From: Glandiceps talaboti
Lineage: Eukaryota > Hemichordata > Enteropneusta > Spengelidae
Length of the DNA: 64,000 nucleotides
Direction: 5' to 3'
Assembly (NCBI RefSeq): GCF_964340395.1
Contig: NC_135550.1
Location: forward strand, 558,001-622,000
The notes below the pieces were generated by a model. It saw nothing but the letters and a program-made list of their open reading frames with translations, searched no databases and was not told the origin of the DNA. Below, one piece after another: positions 1 to 10,294 of the stretch. The stretch's first letter is position 1. The number at the start of each line of letters is the position of its first letter. The translations under genes and the position numbers were made by a program.

Positions 1-535
1 TGTTGACCTTCATGTAAACAAACATGGCAAGGCTGATAGCTTGACCCCTTGACAACCGTTGTTAGGCATATTTGCATATCTCGCGAGATCTGCCATGAGA
101 CGGGGAATACCTTATTGTTTAAACTTTACACACAGGCTTGATTGAAAATCAACATACATTGGTTGGACTATTTGACTAAAGCAATACAAGCATTGCGGGT
201 TCCAATATGCATTGTGCATCTCCCCCATAGAATGCCATGGGAAGGTACATGCTACTCGGGGATGTTTGTCACCTGCTTGTACCAAGAATTTACCACTCAA
301 ATTCTCTCTCTGTCATTGATGGGACTCCTTTATTGTCAGTTAACTGTCTGACTCTTTTAATGCCTTTTCCACTAGTAGTTTTTATTGCTTTTGTAGTGTT
401 CAATGTGTAGGGACGATCGCACAATGTCACACAAGCTAAGAGGCAAACTTTGTTCCTTTAGGGGGGAGGGGGGTCTGGCATCAATGTGAATGCTGAACTT
501 CATTTTTGCATTTTTCACCAAAGTTTGATGGAAAA
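1..535. other. left flank without a recognisable gene
   Basis: Only short open frames occur here and none resembles a known protein or shows a convincing splice site. The stretch lies outside the DIRS element that begins at 536. It contains a short G-rich run near 460-475. Confidence 0.5.
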
Positions 536-720
536 TTTAAAATTTGCCTAAACCTACCTTGAAGTGCAAATTATAAGTCTTTGAATGGAGCGTAGCATAT
601 CTACTTAACAATGCCTTTCCACTCTCCATCGATAGTTGGCGCTCTTTCCAAGTACTGTATAATCAGATTCACTCACTGTCAGCCATCTTGTCATTCCACT
701 TCAGTGGGCCAGTTGGCAAG
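536..720 (-). repeat. DIRS right (3') inverted terminal repeat with extension
   Basis: Positions about 601-715 are the reverse complement of about 7806-7915 with scattered mismatches (shared landmarks GATGGCTGACAG and CAGTACTTGG). The outermost 536-600 is not in the left repeat. Instead it is matched in reverse by 830-890 inside the element, as expected for the DIRS right-end extension. Confidence 0.8.
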
Positions 721-829
721 TTGTATTGTAAATTGTATAGTAATGCTATACAGCAATTTTTAAAGCACAGAGGCAGATGATGCAATTTACATGTAGTCGG
801 GACGGGTGGGTGGGAGGAGCGTAGTAGAT

Positions 830-931
830 ACACTACGCTCCATTCAAAGACATATAATTTGCACTTCAAGGTAGGTTTAGGCAAATTTTAAAGTCTTTAT
901 CATTCCACTTCTTGTATCTACTTAACAATGC
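830..931 (-). other. DIRS internal complementary region (ICR)
   Basis: Bases 830-890 are the reverse complement of the right terminus (536-600). Bases 888-931 are the reverse complement of the left terminus (about 7903-7945). The two halves meet at GGCAAATTTTAAAGTC (881-896), where the right-end sequence ...TTTTAAA and the left-end sequence AAAGTC... share the AAA triplet. In DIRS-1 this region is thought to template the end-to-end circle. Here it overlaps the 3' end of the recombinase frame. Confidence 0.8.
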
Positions 932-2107
932 CGACTCCCAGGCTGGACGAAATGTAAATTGAAATATAAACTGACCTATCACTGCCCTGAGGCAGATAGC
1001 AGTATCAAACGACCAGGAATCTGTGTGTCGACGGTAGAATTTGGTGAAGGTTGTGCTGGTCGACCAGTCTCCAAGTTGTAGGACTTGTGTCAGTGTTGCC
1101 CTCTGATGCAAGGCTGCTGAAAAGGCAGCTCCCCTTTTACTATGTGCCTTGAAATGACTGGTGTCTATGCCTGCATTTGACATAACTGTTTTTACCCATC
1201 TTGCAATTTTCTGTGAGGTTACTTGTTTGTAGGGTCTTCTAAATGAAATAAATAACTTTGATGAATGATTTCTACCTTCCCGTACAGCAAGATCTCTGTA
1301 TCTGCAGGTTCTCTTGATGTACTGCTTAACATAATGTCTCACATCAAGAGCCTTATCTCGAAAACTTGGACATTTTACAGTCTTATGAGGTCTGGTAACT
1401 GACGAAGTCTTTGTCAGCTCCGGAATAACAAACAGAATGAAATCATGAGTGATATTACAGAATTCAATGTCTAACTTGCTTATTGTCTGGCCTCTATTCG
1501 AGGATGTCAGAGCAATGAGCGTGACAGTCTTCAAAGTAAGTTGCTTGAGGCTCAAGGTAGAGCTAGGGTGTAGAGACTTCAGATAATTTAATACCTTGCT
1601 AACATCCCAGGTTAAAGGATAACGTGGTTTTGGTGGGTGAATATGATAGAATCCCTTGAATAATTTAGATAGTAATGGATGGGTTCCTATAGGATTACCA
1701 TCTATCTTGAGGTGTACTGATGAGATAGCAGCTCTATAGCCATTCACTGTACTGTATGAAAGTTGTTGTTTCTGGAATAGTTCAGTCAGGAAAACTATGA
1801 TTACCGTTATAGGACAATGAATTAGATCTGCCTTCCGTTGATGACACCAGCAAGCATATTTCTTCCATTTAAAGTCATACTGTCTCGAAGTCCCATGGCG
1901 GACTGCCTTTAGTAGTATTTCGGTAGCTGTTGTTGAAATTCCTTGATGTCTGTAGTGTTGCCTGAGAGCATCCAGGCGGCAAGTGGAGTCAGATTGACTT
2001 TTGGTGGTTTCCCTGTGTGTGGTTCTAGTAGTAGATTCCTGTGTTGTGGTAACAGAGGTTCCTGACATTTGCAGCAACAATGGGTACCAAGGCCTCTTGG
2101 CCCACAC
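866..2107 (-). CDS. DIRS tyrosine recombinase
   Basis: A 413-residue open frame ends inside the internal complementary region. It has the phage-integrase fold signature: an SNRGQ arginine (R205), the box-II motif HSKRG (H322, R325), a tryptophan in GDW (W348) and the nucleophile in FTKFY (Y358). The N-terminal half (about residues 50-150) resembles the SAM-like core-binding domain, including an SYSTVNGYRAAISSV stretch. In DIRS elements this enzyme inserts the circular cDNA and replaces the integrase of LTR elements. The start is uncertain: the frame overlaps the end of the RNase H frame, as usual in DIRS, and the annotated methionine is only the first one. It is the only protein of this element without an internal stop. 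Confidence 0.87.
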   Translation of the reverse strand: MWAKRPWYPLLLQMSGTSVTTTQESTTRTTHRETTKSQSDSTCRLDALRQHYRHQGISTTATEILLKAVRHGTSRQYDFKWKKYACWCHQRKADLIHCPITVIIVFLTELFQKQQLSYSTVNGYRAAISSVHLKIDGNPIGTHPLLSKLFKGFYHIHPPKPRYPLTWDVSKVLNYLKSLHPSSTLSLKQLTLKTVTLIALTSSNRGQTISKLDIEFCNITHDFILFVIPELTKTSSVTRPHKTVKCPSFRDKALDVRHYVKQYIKRTCRYRDLAVREGRNHSSKLFISFRRPYKQVTSQKIARWVKTVMSNAGIDTSHFKAHSKRGAAFSAALHQRATLTQVLQLGDWSTSTTFTKFYRRHTDSWSFDTAICLRAVIGQFIFQFTFRPAWESALLSRYKKWNDKDFKICLNLP

Positions 2108-2149
2108 TGGTGTTATGACTATGGACCTGGCCTGGTCTGCTCACAGCTT

Positions 2150-2480
2150 TTAAAGGCATCTGGATATTAGAGGTGGTGGTGGAAACATGTATATGCTTTT
2201 GTTTGTCCATGCTAGAGCGAATGCATTTATTGCCAACGCCTGTGGATCTCTTCTCCATGACACATATTGTTGAAGTTGTTTTGTTGTATGACTTGCAAAC
2301 AAGTCTATCTCGGGTTGATGAAAATGTTTGCAGATTCTCTGAAAGATGTACGTGTTCAGCTGGTATTGATTGTGGAACACTCTGGACATTTTGTTTGCTA
2401 GGACATTGATTTGTTCCGGTAGATGTCCTACTGTTAGGTTGATATTCTGTTGTTCGCAATATTCATGTAAATAAGAATTC
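2150..2480 (-). pseudogene. DIRS RNase H domain, C-terminal half
   Basis: The minus frame reads EYCEQQNINLTVGHLPEQ followed by NVLANKMSR and then PEIDLFAS, the typical end of the DIRS RNase H/linker region. A proline-rich PPPPLI segment precedes the recombinase. The N-terminal half lies beyond the 2.56-kb insertion, at 5160-5660. The break falls just after the QIW-like segment on the far side. The open frame extends into insertion sequence up to 2521, but those extra residues are not native. Confidence 0.75.
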
Positions 2481-2503
2481 AAAATCGGAACAGTTGCGGG
2501 GCA

Positions 2504-2593
2504 AAGTGCTAGATCTAGCACTTTAGCGAAAACTGACGAAGTGCTAGATCTAGCACTTTGTCAAAAAGTGGCGAAGTGCTAGATCTAGACTTC
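2504..2593. repeat. cassette of three 20-bp palindromes at 35-bp spacing (left end)
   Basis: The perfect palindrome AAGTGCTAGATCTAGCACTT occurs at 2504-2523 and 2539-2558, and a clipped copy starts at 2574. The starts are exactly 35 bases apart. The 15-base spacers differ: one contains GCGAAAACTGACG, the other GTCAAAAAGTGGCG. Confidence 0.85.
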
Positions 2594-2789
2594 AACAAAG
2601 AGTGGCAAAGTGTGGCAAAGTGCTAGGTCATCGGTAAATATGTCATGTTATACCGGTAATGGACATGTTATTACTCACAGTGTAAAATGTTACTTCCTGT
2701 GTTTAACGACCTTAGAGTTTGATTTTCTGTATGTTTTGCCAATGCACAAACAAATTTCTACTTCGTAATTTTTAGTAACGTTCAGTTTT

Positions 2790-3110
2790 GTATTTTTTCG
2801 ATACCAACAACCGCAGACCGCCATTTTGACAGCTGCCACGTCAAATAACGCACTCCCATATACAGTCGAAACTACGAACATTTTGTCAGGCGTGCGTCAC
2901 AGACTTCAACTACAGGCATGTGGTGGTTTCGGTACCACGTTTCGTACTCCGTACTTGACAACGGCTTGACACCACTACCAACAACCTTAGACCTCCATTT
3001 TGACAGCTGTTCATGTCAAATAACGCACTCCCATATACAGTCGAAACTTCGAAGATTTCAGGAAGTAGAAACACTTAGTTCGGCGTGGGTCATAGACTTC
3101 ATACTGCAGA
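2790..3110. repeat. imperfect direct duplication inside the inserted element
   Basis: About 115 bases at 2795-2910 recur at 2970-3105, sharing CCATTTTGACAGCTG and AACGCACTCCCATATACAGT and ending near a GACTTCA. The copies differ by substitutions and small indels. No coding frame is conserved. Confidence 0.7.
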
Positions 3111-4940
3111 TTTAATGGCAGTGACATATGTAACATTGCATGACAAAGAAAGCATATAAAGGAAAACTGAATTTCTTGGTGTGTGTGTGTGGGGGGGGGG
3201 GGGTGTTAGTGTGTGTCTAGATGCGAGAGCGAAGATTTTTCTTGATCGTTGAACACGAAAATAAAGTCTGGGTGTAAGTTTATATCATGTTCACTATATT
3301 TCTATTGAATAGATTCACTTCTTTCAGTATTATCAGATCGTTAATAGATGACAAAAAATATTGCTATAGAGAACATGAGTGCGAAAACATATTCGTGTGA
3401 ACAATTTTAATTTCAGCCCTTCATTGCTGTTAATATTTTGATAGAAATCTATAAATAACCCGTTACTACTGTTTTGTAAATTCCATATACTTGGTACTGC
3501 CAACTTCTTGACTGAAAACAACGACAATAAATAATCCATGACTTCGCCAGATATCAAGTAAACCATCATGACATTACTGTTTACTGAATTTTTTTGCATT
3601 CCTAGACAATCACCAACTTCAATATCGTCCCGTATGTAATTCCTGTTCGCTCAGAAATTATATCCAATGTGGGAAATAATAATAATAGCCATTGCTTATA
3701 GTTTGGTTCGGTCCAGAGGAAGTGACGTCATAATGCTACAATTAGCGTAGTGTGACGCCGAGGATCGTGGAGCAGTAATAAACGTCACTTCGTTAACTGG
3801 ATTGCATATCATTAACAAATTTAAGAAATACAGATGACGACCGTTCGAGAAATAGCGATAGGAAATGGTATATACGAGAAAGATTGTGGGAGCTCATAGG
3901 TAGGGTTGTGATAAGTGGGAACGACTATAGTATGTCTTAAAAGCACACCGCAATTTAACATGGAATGCATCCCGAAAATAAAGTGCATATTGTCAAACTT
4001 ATCTTTAGAATCCAGCATGGCTGCCAAATCCTGTATTAACCATATAGGATCCAGGGGAAAGAAAGGGGTGTCGGTTTGTTTAAAAACAAACACATGTATG
4101 ACCCCCATATTGATTTTGTCATTTCAGAGAGATCAACAAAATAAAACTATCCGTTCAAACAGTTTGGAGAAATTTTAAAAGATTTTTATAGAATAAATGT
4201 GTCCCCGGAGGGCTCTACCTCGTGTAATGTTATTTTATGACATGATTTTGCACAATATTCTTGTTCTACTACTTCATAGATTAGAATGAAAATAAGCACA
4301 CAGGTGATTATACTGAAAGATGGATACTGGATAAAGATTTCAGTGATTTTCAAATTTATTTCAAAACGTTATGATTGATATATCTTTCCCGCTCTAAAAT
4401 AGACATGGTACAAGAAATACTGAGTGGCTCGTCCTTGTTTACAGAGTAGATTGCAGATTCTGAAGTACAGTCCCGCCCACAGGCACTAGTTTCCCGAGAT
4501 ATGTATCAAAATGTTTCTATCAGAATACAATACAATGTCGATAATATCGATGATATTGACGTGTTTTAGCCAATTGTATATGAAAGGGGTAAAATAATAA
4601 CACTTGTTTCTGTGATCGCGCAAGTCCATCCACCGCGAGGTATTGACAAGGCATGTTTGTAACAGAACACACAACCCCCGGGACACAACCATACATACAG
4701 CAACGTGAACTTTCAACCGGCCGTTTCACACGGCAAACATTTAACAAACTTCAGATAAATCGTGTCGTTGTTACAATCGGCCAAAGATAAGTTTTGGAGT
4801 CGATCATGCGCCACACGACCACGTACACGGACTACTGACATAACGCATGTATGTGACGTTTATCGATGCGAACGACCATGTTATATCCAGCCGTTCGAGG
4901 CGCTTTGTTGTTTACAGTCCCGCACTTCGTTGTTTTCTGG
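3111..4940. other. interior of the inserted element, no gene seen
   Basis: Short frames on both strands show no recognisable protein. A (TG)n/(G)n run lies at 3180-3203. The rest is AT-rich and unremarkable. Confidence 0.45.
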
Positions 4941-4942
4941 CG

Positions 4943-5032
4943 AAGTGCTAGATCTAGCACTTCGGCGAAAACTGACGAAGTGTTAGATATAGCACTTTGT
5001 CAAAAAGTGGCGAAGTGCTAAATCTAGCACTT
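4943..5032. repeat. cassette of three 20-bp palindromes at 35-bp spacing (right end)
   Basis: Palindromes start at 4943, 4978 and 5013, again 35 bases apart. The second and third carry one or two substitutions. The spacers are in the same plus-strand orientation as in the left cassette, so the cassettes are direct repeats although the element tips outside them are inverted. Confidence 0.85.
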
Positions 5033-5159
5033 TGCCCCGCAACTGTTCAATTTTGGACCATTTAGCTACCTCCAATATTACCATATTTGGAGTGCTACAT
5101 GGCATAGTGTCGGAGACCTGGATCCTCCCTGGTGCTTCAGATAGGCTACTGCAGTAGTG

Positions 5160-6372
5160 TTGTCCACTTGTAGGGTCACACTTATGTTCCTTTCGTTTTG
5201 AAGAAAAGTTCAAAGTGCTAGATTTGCTGCCATTGTCTCTAGTACACTAATATGTGAAGAGACTTTTCCTCCCTTGTCCATCTGCCCTGAGCAGTCTGGT
5301 TTGCACACACGGCTCCCCATCCTTCCAGTGATGCATCTGATTGGATGATTCTGTCAGGAAGTAGAGTTTGTATCGGTCTCCCATTGAAGCTGGTTGCTTG
5401 ATGAATCCACCATTGTAAATCTATTTGTGATGTCTGGTTCAGATTGATGTGGTGATCCCATGAGTGTTCTGCTAGATTGTGGATTAGTTGATGTTGTAGT
5501 CCTCGATAATGTGATGCTGCTATCACCATGGCCCCTCTTGCATCCTCGATCAATCCCATGACTTGGGCTATTTGTCTGAGGGATACTGACTGTTTTGTCA
5601 GAATTGATGTAGCAGTGTTGGCTATTTTCTGTATTTTCTCTGATGGTACGAGTACAACCATTTCCTCTGTATTGTATCATCTGCCTAGGTGACAAAGTTG
5701 TTTGGTTGGTGTTAGATGGGACTTTCCCTTGTTTGGTATAAACCCCAGTTGGCAAAGTAGTGTTATTAATGTGCATGTGTTCTGATGACACAGTTTTGCT
5801 TGTGCTGCCTTGTTGAATATATCGTCTATGTAGCTGCTGAATACAATTCCTTGTTTTCGAGCTTGAGCCATTGGTATTTTCAGTACCTTGGTGAATATGC
5901 GAGGTGCTGATGTCAGCCCAAATGGGAGACATGTGTACTGGTAACGTTGGTTTTGCCATTGAAAGCACAGGTATTTTCGGTGTTCTTCGTGTATTGGTAT
6001 CATAAAGTACGCATCTGTTAGGTCTATTGATGTCATGTAGTCGTCCTTGTCCAACATTTCTTGTATAAATTGGTGTCCCTCCATTCGGAACTTCACCTTT
6101 TTTATGAATACGTTTAGTTCTCTTAGATCTATTATAACTCTCTTCCCTCCCGTACGCTTGGGTACGACAAAGATTCTTGACAGGAACTGGTCTGGTTGTG
6201 GCTGTACTGGTACTATTGCCTGTTTTGTTAATAGTATGTCAATTTCTGTTTGAATGGTGTGGAGCTCCTCCCTGGATTGTGGTGTTGAAACTGGTTGAAA
6301 AACTTGAGTTGGGGTATTGATTAGCTGAAGTCTGTAACCCTGAATAACCTTTAGGATCTAAGAACTGTTTGT
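5160..6372 (-). pseudogene. DIRS reverse transcriptase and RNase H N-terminal part, with stops
   Basis: The minus frame starts near VIQGYRLQL (about 6345) and runs through RT motifs: GGKRVIIDLRELN, then TSIDLTDAYFMIPI, CLPFGLTSAPRIF, and the catalytic box SSYIDD (around 5825). RNase H follows with QSDASLEGWGA (around 5330). The family copies RNA into DNA. This copy has an in-frame TAG at 6358-6360, where I infer a tryptophan in intact relatives, an in-frame TGA at 5677-5679 just after CHLGR, and a frameshift near 5240, beyond which VDNTTAVAY-like RNase H sequence continues in another frame. The inserted element then interrupts it. Confidence 0.85.
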
Positions 6373-7755
6373 GATCCTTTTCCATTCTTTCACAAAATAT
6401 TGCAGTCTGCCTGCATGTGGAAGGTTTGTTGTTAGAGTGTCATTGTTTGGACTTGTCACTATTATAACTGTTGTCCCCTTTTCCTCGCCCCTTGTTGTAT
6501 CACTCGTTGTATCTCTGACCCTTATTGTATTTGGGATTATACCCACTTTTACGGCCTTCATAACTGGTAGACCCCTTGTTGTAGTTATTGAAGTTCTTTC
6601 TGTTGTTATAGCCCTGTTGTGGCTTCTCTTTTGCAACACTTCGAAAAGCATTGACAGATTTCTTTGACTCATTTATAGCTTTCACGAAGTTGACACCAAA
6701 GAAACCCTTAATGGTTGGTTTGGATTCTTGCAGAATGTTTTTATACTCCTGGCGAAAGAGGGGTTTCATTCTGGCCTGGTGGACTTCTGCCATCATGTAA
6801 CTTGCTGTTGTCGACAGGTGTGTTGCATCAGACAAACTTTCATTTGTTGCTTCAACTCTGGTAAATTCTCTGTCTGAAAAGCTGAAGAACATACCAATTC
6901 TAGTACCTTTATTACTTGACGAAGAGCTGAATGCATAACCTGGTGTGTTTTGTAGTATGGCCTGTCATAATTCCTGAAGTGTGGTGCACTAGAACGAATT
7001 AAACTTCTAAGTGAAGCTGGCATTTCTTGTACCTCAAAAGGTTGTTTTCTGTCTTCTGGCACCAAGTAGTTTTGTTGTAAATCTCTTAATTGGGTGGGTG
7101 AAAGACTCTTGTCAACTCTTTGCATAAGCCAATTCACCGACGCCTGAGAGACGGGCCATGTGACTGGGCCAGCAATGTGATCCAGAACGTCATCAAATAT
7201 GGCGTCTAACTCACCCTCAGCTTCCACCTGGGATGATATGGCATCTTCAAACGACTCAGGAAATTCGTCCTGAAATAAGTCGTCCGAGTCTACAGAATGA
7301 TCTTGATCTGTGTCATTATCATTGACATCCTGATGAGAAGTCTTGTGTCTACGTGGTGATATCATCGGTGACGATGAAGGAATTTGCGTGACCCCTGGCT
7401 TCTTTGTCCACAGTTGTTGGTATTGGTATCTTGACGGCCTTGCGATGCAAAGAAATTTGCCATTGTCGCTTGACTGGCCTGAGACTGGGCTACGAGTTGA
7501 AATATTTGTCCCAGTAGCTGTGAGAATACATCTGGCGTGGCACTTGTGGAGGGGTAAACAGGAATCTGCTCAATGATGGGTTCCGTCCTCCGGAACCAAG
7601 TCGTCCATGTTCTCCCTCGTGTTCACCATAGTTAGTTCACCTGTGAAAGCTTCGGGTGTATTTACACAGTTTTCGGTAGTAGGTTGGGCCTCCATGCGCG
7701 TTGCGCTACTGGAGGCCTTTTGCTTCTTCCTTTTAGGGGTTTTTTGTTCGCTCAT
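6373..7755 (-). pseudogene. DIRS gag-like region, frameshifted
   Basis: The region begins at the methionine at 7755 with a lysine-rich start (PKRKKQK). It continues through an acidic linker, a segment with PVTWPVSQASVNWLMQR and ALRQVIKVLE, and a basic, glycine/asparagine-rich tail (NNRKNFNNYNKGS) that could bind nucleic acid. Continuity requires changing frame near 7580, 7400, 6890 and 6500, so it cannot make one protein. Position and composition fit the first ORF of DIRS elements; no catalytic motif is expected. Confidence 0.7.
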
Positions 7756-7805
7756 GTTGAGTTTCGACCAAAGTTACGGAGTGCCAGCAAGTACAACTTT
7801 GCCCA

Positions 7806-7945
7806 GCGGTGCTAGGAAGTGGAATGACAAGATGGCTGACAGCGAGTGAATCTAATTATACAGTACTTGGGAAGAGTGCCAACTATCAATGGAAAGTGGA
7901 AAGGCATTGTTCAGTAGATACAAGAAGCGGAATGATAAAGACTTT
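7806..7945 (-). repeat. DIRS left (5') inverted terminal repeat
   Basis: The repeat includes GGAATGACAAGATGGCTGAC and CAGTACTTGG. It pairs in reverse with 601-715 at the other end. The outer bases 7919-7945 pair only with the internal complementary region at 891-931. Confidence 0.8.
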
Positions 7946-8051
7946 TCACTCCTTCAATGATAACAGCTTTGTATTTACATATTATGGTGATTTTGGTTAA
8001 CATGGCCATGAATGTTCATGAAATGACCCCCTTTTTTGAGCTCAACAAATT

Positions 8052-8147
8052 CCAGGACCCACTATTTGTAGCAAGTATGGACTCTAGGATCCACTATTTG
8101 TAGCAAGTATGGACTCTAGGATCCACTATTTGTAGCAAGTATGGACA
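8052..8147. repeat. 32-bp minisatellite, left block (3 copies)
   Basis: The unit contains CCACTATTTGTAGCAAGTAT and GGACTCTAGGAT. The same repeat resumes at 10180, so the intervening DNA was inserted into it or amplified around it. Confidence 0.85.
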
Positions 8148-8253
8148 GGTAACGCACCTAGTTACCTCACTGAAATCTTCAATCTTTCCAACCAAATCCA
8201 TCTTCATAACACAAGACAAGCCAGTAAGGTAACATATACATCCCTACAGTTAA
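8148..8253 (+). pseudogene. LINE 3' coding fragment, left part
   Basis: The plus frame reads APSYLTEIFNLSNQIHLHN, the conserved tail region of jockey/CR1-group reverse transcriptase ORFs. It stops abruptly at 8253, where the inverted-repeat element begins. The same frame is picked up at about 9880. Confidence 0.72.
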
Positions 8254-9879
8254 GGGGCGACATCGAAATCAAAAGCATCGTAATTACGCGTCGTAACGAG
8301 TAAAGACGAGTAGCTACTAGTAGTTATGATGTACTACGGTGAATATTCATAAGTCTCGACGCATATTCATGTACTTTAGGTTGTAGACAATAAAAGGTAA
8401 ACACCTATTGTCCGTTATTCATGAGCCCAAACTACGACCATTTACACGTAGTCTTCATCATGAAAAAAATAACGAAACAAAAAGATTTTCTTTCCTGTGC
8501 ACAAATCAGTTTCATGCTTATTTTCAATGTTATTCATTCGATGCCTTCTATGGCATTCGTACAGTCGGCTAGTCAACTAAGTGTTTCAGATATATTCAGA
8601 TGTTTACTTAATATGTCTTGCCTAAAAATACCTTGAAGAAGAATTTTTATTCGAAATGTCGGATTTTACATCTATTTATTCGGACTGCCTCACAAGTTCC
8701 TTATGCACTTCTCGGCTGGTCAACAAACATGTCGACCATTTTCATGTGGCTGGTGAATGGTGCATTGATCGTGTTAGATTCTAGGCGCAGGATTCGTCAG
8801 TCGAATTCGAACATTGTCCACAAAAACAAATTAAAAACTAAAGCTTGTCTCGCGTTAATATATCGTTTGATTTGATTGATTTAGAAGTCACCTAAAAACG
8901 TTTTGTTTCTTCAAAATTTTGAGGAAAAACGTCATTTATATAACGAAATTTCGGGCTACGAATAACTGAATACATTCATCACTTGCGTCTCTATGTTTAT
9001 ATATCTACCGACATCATGCATCACGCCACGTGTTGCCGAACATTGCGATTTCTCTACTCAACCCCATCATTTAGGAATGTTACTGTACTGAGAAACATAA
9101 AAAATTAGTTGTTGTTTTAGAATATATAAAACAAATCCCGTTATTCGATGATATAAAAGTCAAAACTGCACTTCCGCAACCCGGAAATTCAACAGCATTT
9201 CTTGGCCCTACCATGGCTGCCAAGCGTGAGCTTGTAAGTTGTACTGTTAGTTTGTCGGCCGTGCAAAAAACAAAAAAGAAAGTCTAACCGCGATTGATGC
9301 TTTGAGAGTCACACAATTGTACGATAATCTTCCTCAAAGATTTACTGTTAACCCAGGACTGTTACAATATTACGTCCATGCGTCCATCACAATAAATTTC
9401 GAATACATACCGTCATGTTCGTGAAAAGATTTACTGAATATTGAAACTTTGATTTCGTGCATATCTTATTGTTTTGTTTTGTTTATGAATATCGCCCATG
9501 AACTTGCACTCATAAAAACATGTGCAGTACTAGTTTCATCAGCACATTACTGGCTGAGTACGTGGTTTTCTTTGACGATCGAAAATTATGACAAACTACG
9601 ATCAACTACGATAGAAGACGATGTCATCATTGGAAACACGGAAGGTGAGAATCACTATCTATTGTGTGTTGGCAATAAAAAATTACGCGTATCTACGCTC
9701 AAAGACGACGTCTTTAAGGGAAACAAAGAAAAGTGAACTGATTATCTATTGTCAGTTATTCATGAATTTGAACACCTCATTAGCTACTGTTTCACATAGT
9801 ACATCGTAGCTACTAGTAGCTACTCGTCTTTACTCGTTACGACGCGTAATTACGATGCTTTCGATTTCGATGTCGTCCC
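8254..9879. mobile_element. 1.63-kb inverted-repeat DNA element, non-autonomous
   Basis: The ends are inverted: GACATCGAAATC with AAGCATCGTAATTACGCGTC at 8258-8295 is repeated in reverse at about 9840-9879. The arms are about 80 bp and include a GTAGCTACTAGTAGCTAC palindrome. No transposase frame is visible. A 470-bp internal segment (8797-9265) is a diverged copy of 20460-20930. The element sits inside a LINE reading frame. The target duplication is not clear. Confidence 0.75.
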
Positions 9880-10179
9880 TAAAACTAAATAATATGGGAA
9901 ACGGGCATTTCACTATAGTGGTGCTGTTCTATGGAACAATCTACCCCTATCCATAAGATCAACTCTGAACTCATCGATATTTAAAAGACATCTTAAGAAT
10001 GTAGTCTGGTAATGTGGGTGGATATCTTTTAAAGTACACTGTGCATCTGTAACTCTTTGCCCTGGTTTGTCCTTTTTTATCTCTGTGTACATAATCTTGC
10101 AACAGGTTCTATTGGGAGAACAATGCTAATGCACTGAAATGGTGTCTGTATATGAAAGATTAATACATAATAAATAAAT
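9880..10179 (+). pseudogene. LINE 3' coding fragment and tail, right part
   Basis: The plus frame reads YGKRAFHYSGAVLWNNLPLS and continues to FKRHLKNVVW and a stop near 10012. This is the C-terminus typical of jockey/CR1-group LINE ORF2. A 3' UTR follows and ends in AATAAATAAATAAA at about 10168-10181, where the 32-bp minisatellite resumes. With 8148-8253 it forms one truncated LINE copy of about 400 bp. Confidence 0.75.
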
Positions 10180-10294
10180 AAAACTCTATGATCCACTATT
10201 TGTAGCAAGTTTGGACTCTATGATCCACTATTTGTAGCAAGTGTGGACTCTATGATCCACTATTTGTAGCAAGTATGGACTCTAGGATCCACTA
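10180..10294. repeat. 32-bp minisatellite, right block (about 3.5 copies)
   Basis: It is the same unit as 8052-8147, with TATGAT/TAGGAT variants. It ends at CCACTA directly before the Tigger-like end at 10295. Confidence 0.85.

Larger units (their letters stand above)
2488..5048. mobile_element. 2.56-kb non-autonomous inverted-repeat element inserted in the DIRS RNase H
   Basis: The tips are inverted copies of GAACAGTTGCGGGGCAAAGT (2488 onward, and reversed at 5048). The recognisable RNase H reading frame stops on one side and resumes on the other, which shows an insertion. The exact ends may lie a few to about 40 bases further out, because similarity continues weakly and no clear target duplication can be read. 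The interior has no transposase-like frame. It contains a duplicated segment (2790-3110), a TG/G-rich tract at 3180-3203 and otherwise nondescript AT-rich sequence. The superfamily is unknown. Confidence 0.72.
536..7945 (-). mobile_element. DIRS-type tyrosine-recombinase retrotransposon, degenerate, with nested insertion
   Basis: Read on the minus strand the element runs gag-like region, reverse transcriptase/RNase H, then tyrosine recombinase, the DIRS gene order. The ends are inverted repeats (7806-7945 and 536-720). A complementary region at 830-931 matches both outermost ends in reverse orientation, the hallmark of DIRS elements that integrate through a circular intermediate. I place the ends at the TTT/AAA triplet at 536-538 and 943-945 of the last kilobase (7943-7945), because the internal copy joins the two ends exactly over an AAA. 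No target duplication is expected for this class and none is seen. Gag and pol carry stops and frameshifts, and a 2.56-kb foreign element (2488-5048) splits the RNase H region, so this copy is dead apart from a long recombinase frame. Confidence 0.88.

Noticed and set aside
5354-5968. 204-residue minus frame beside the DIRS reverse transcriptase
   Set aside because: It overlaps the true RT/RNase H frame in a different phase and lacks motifs.
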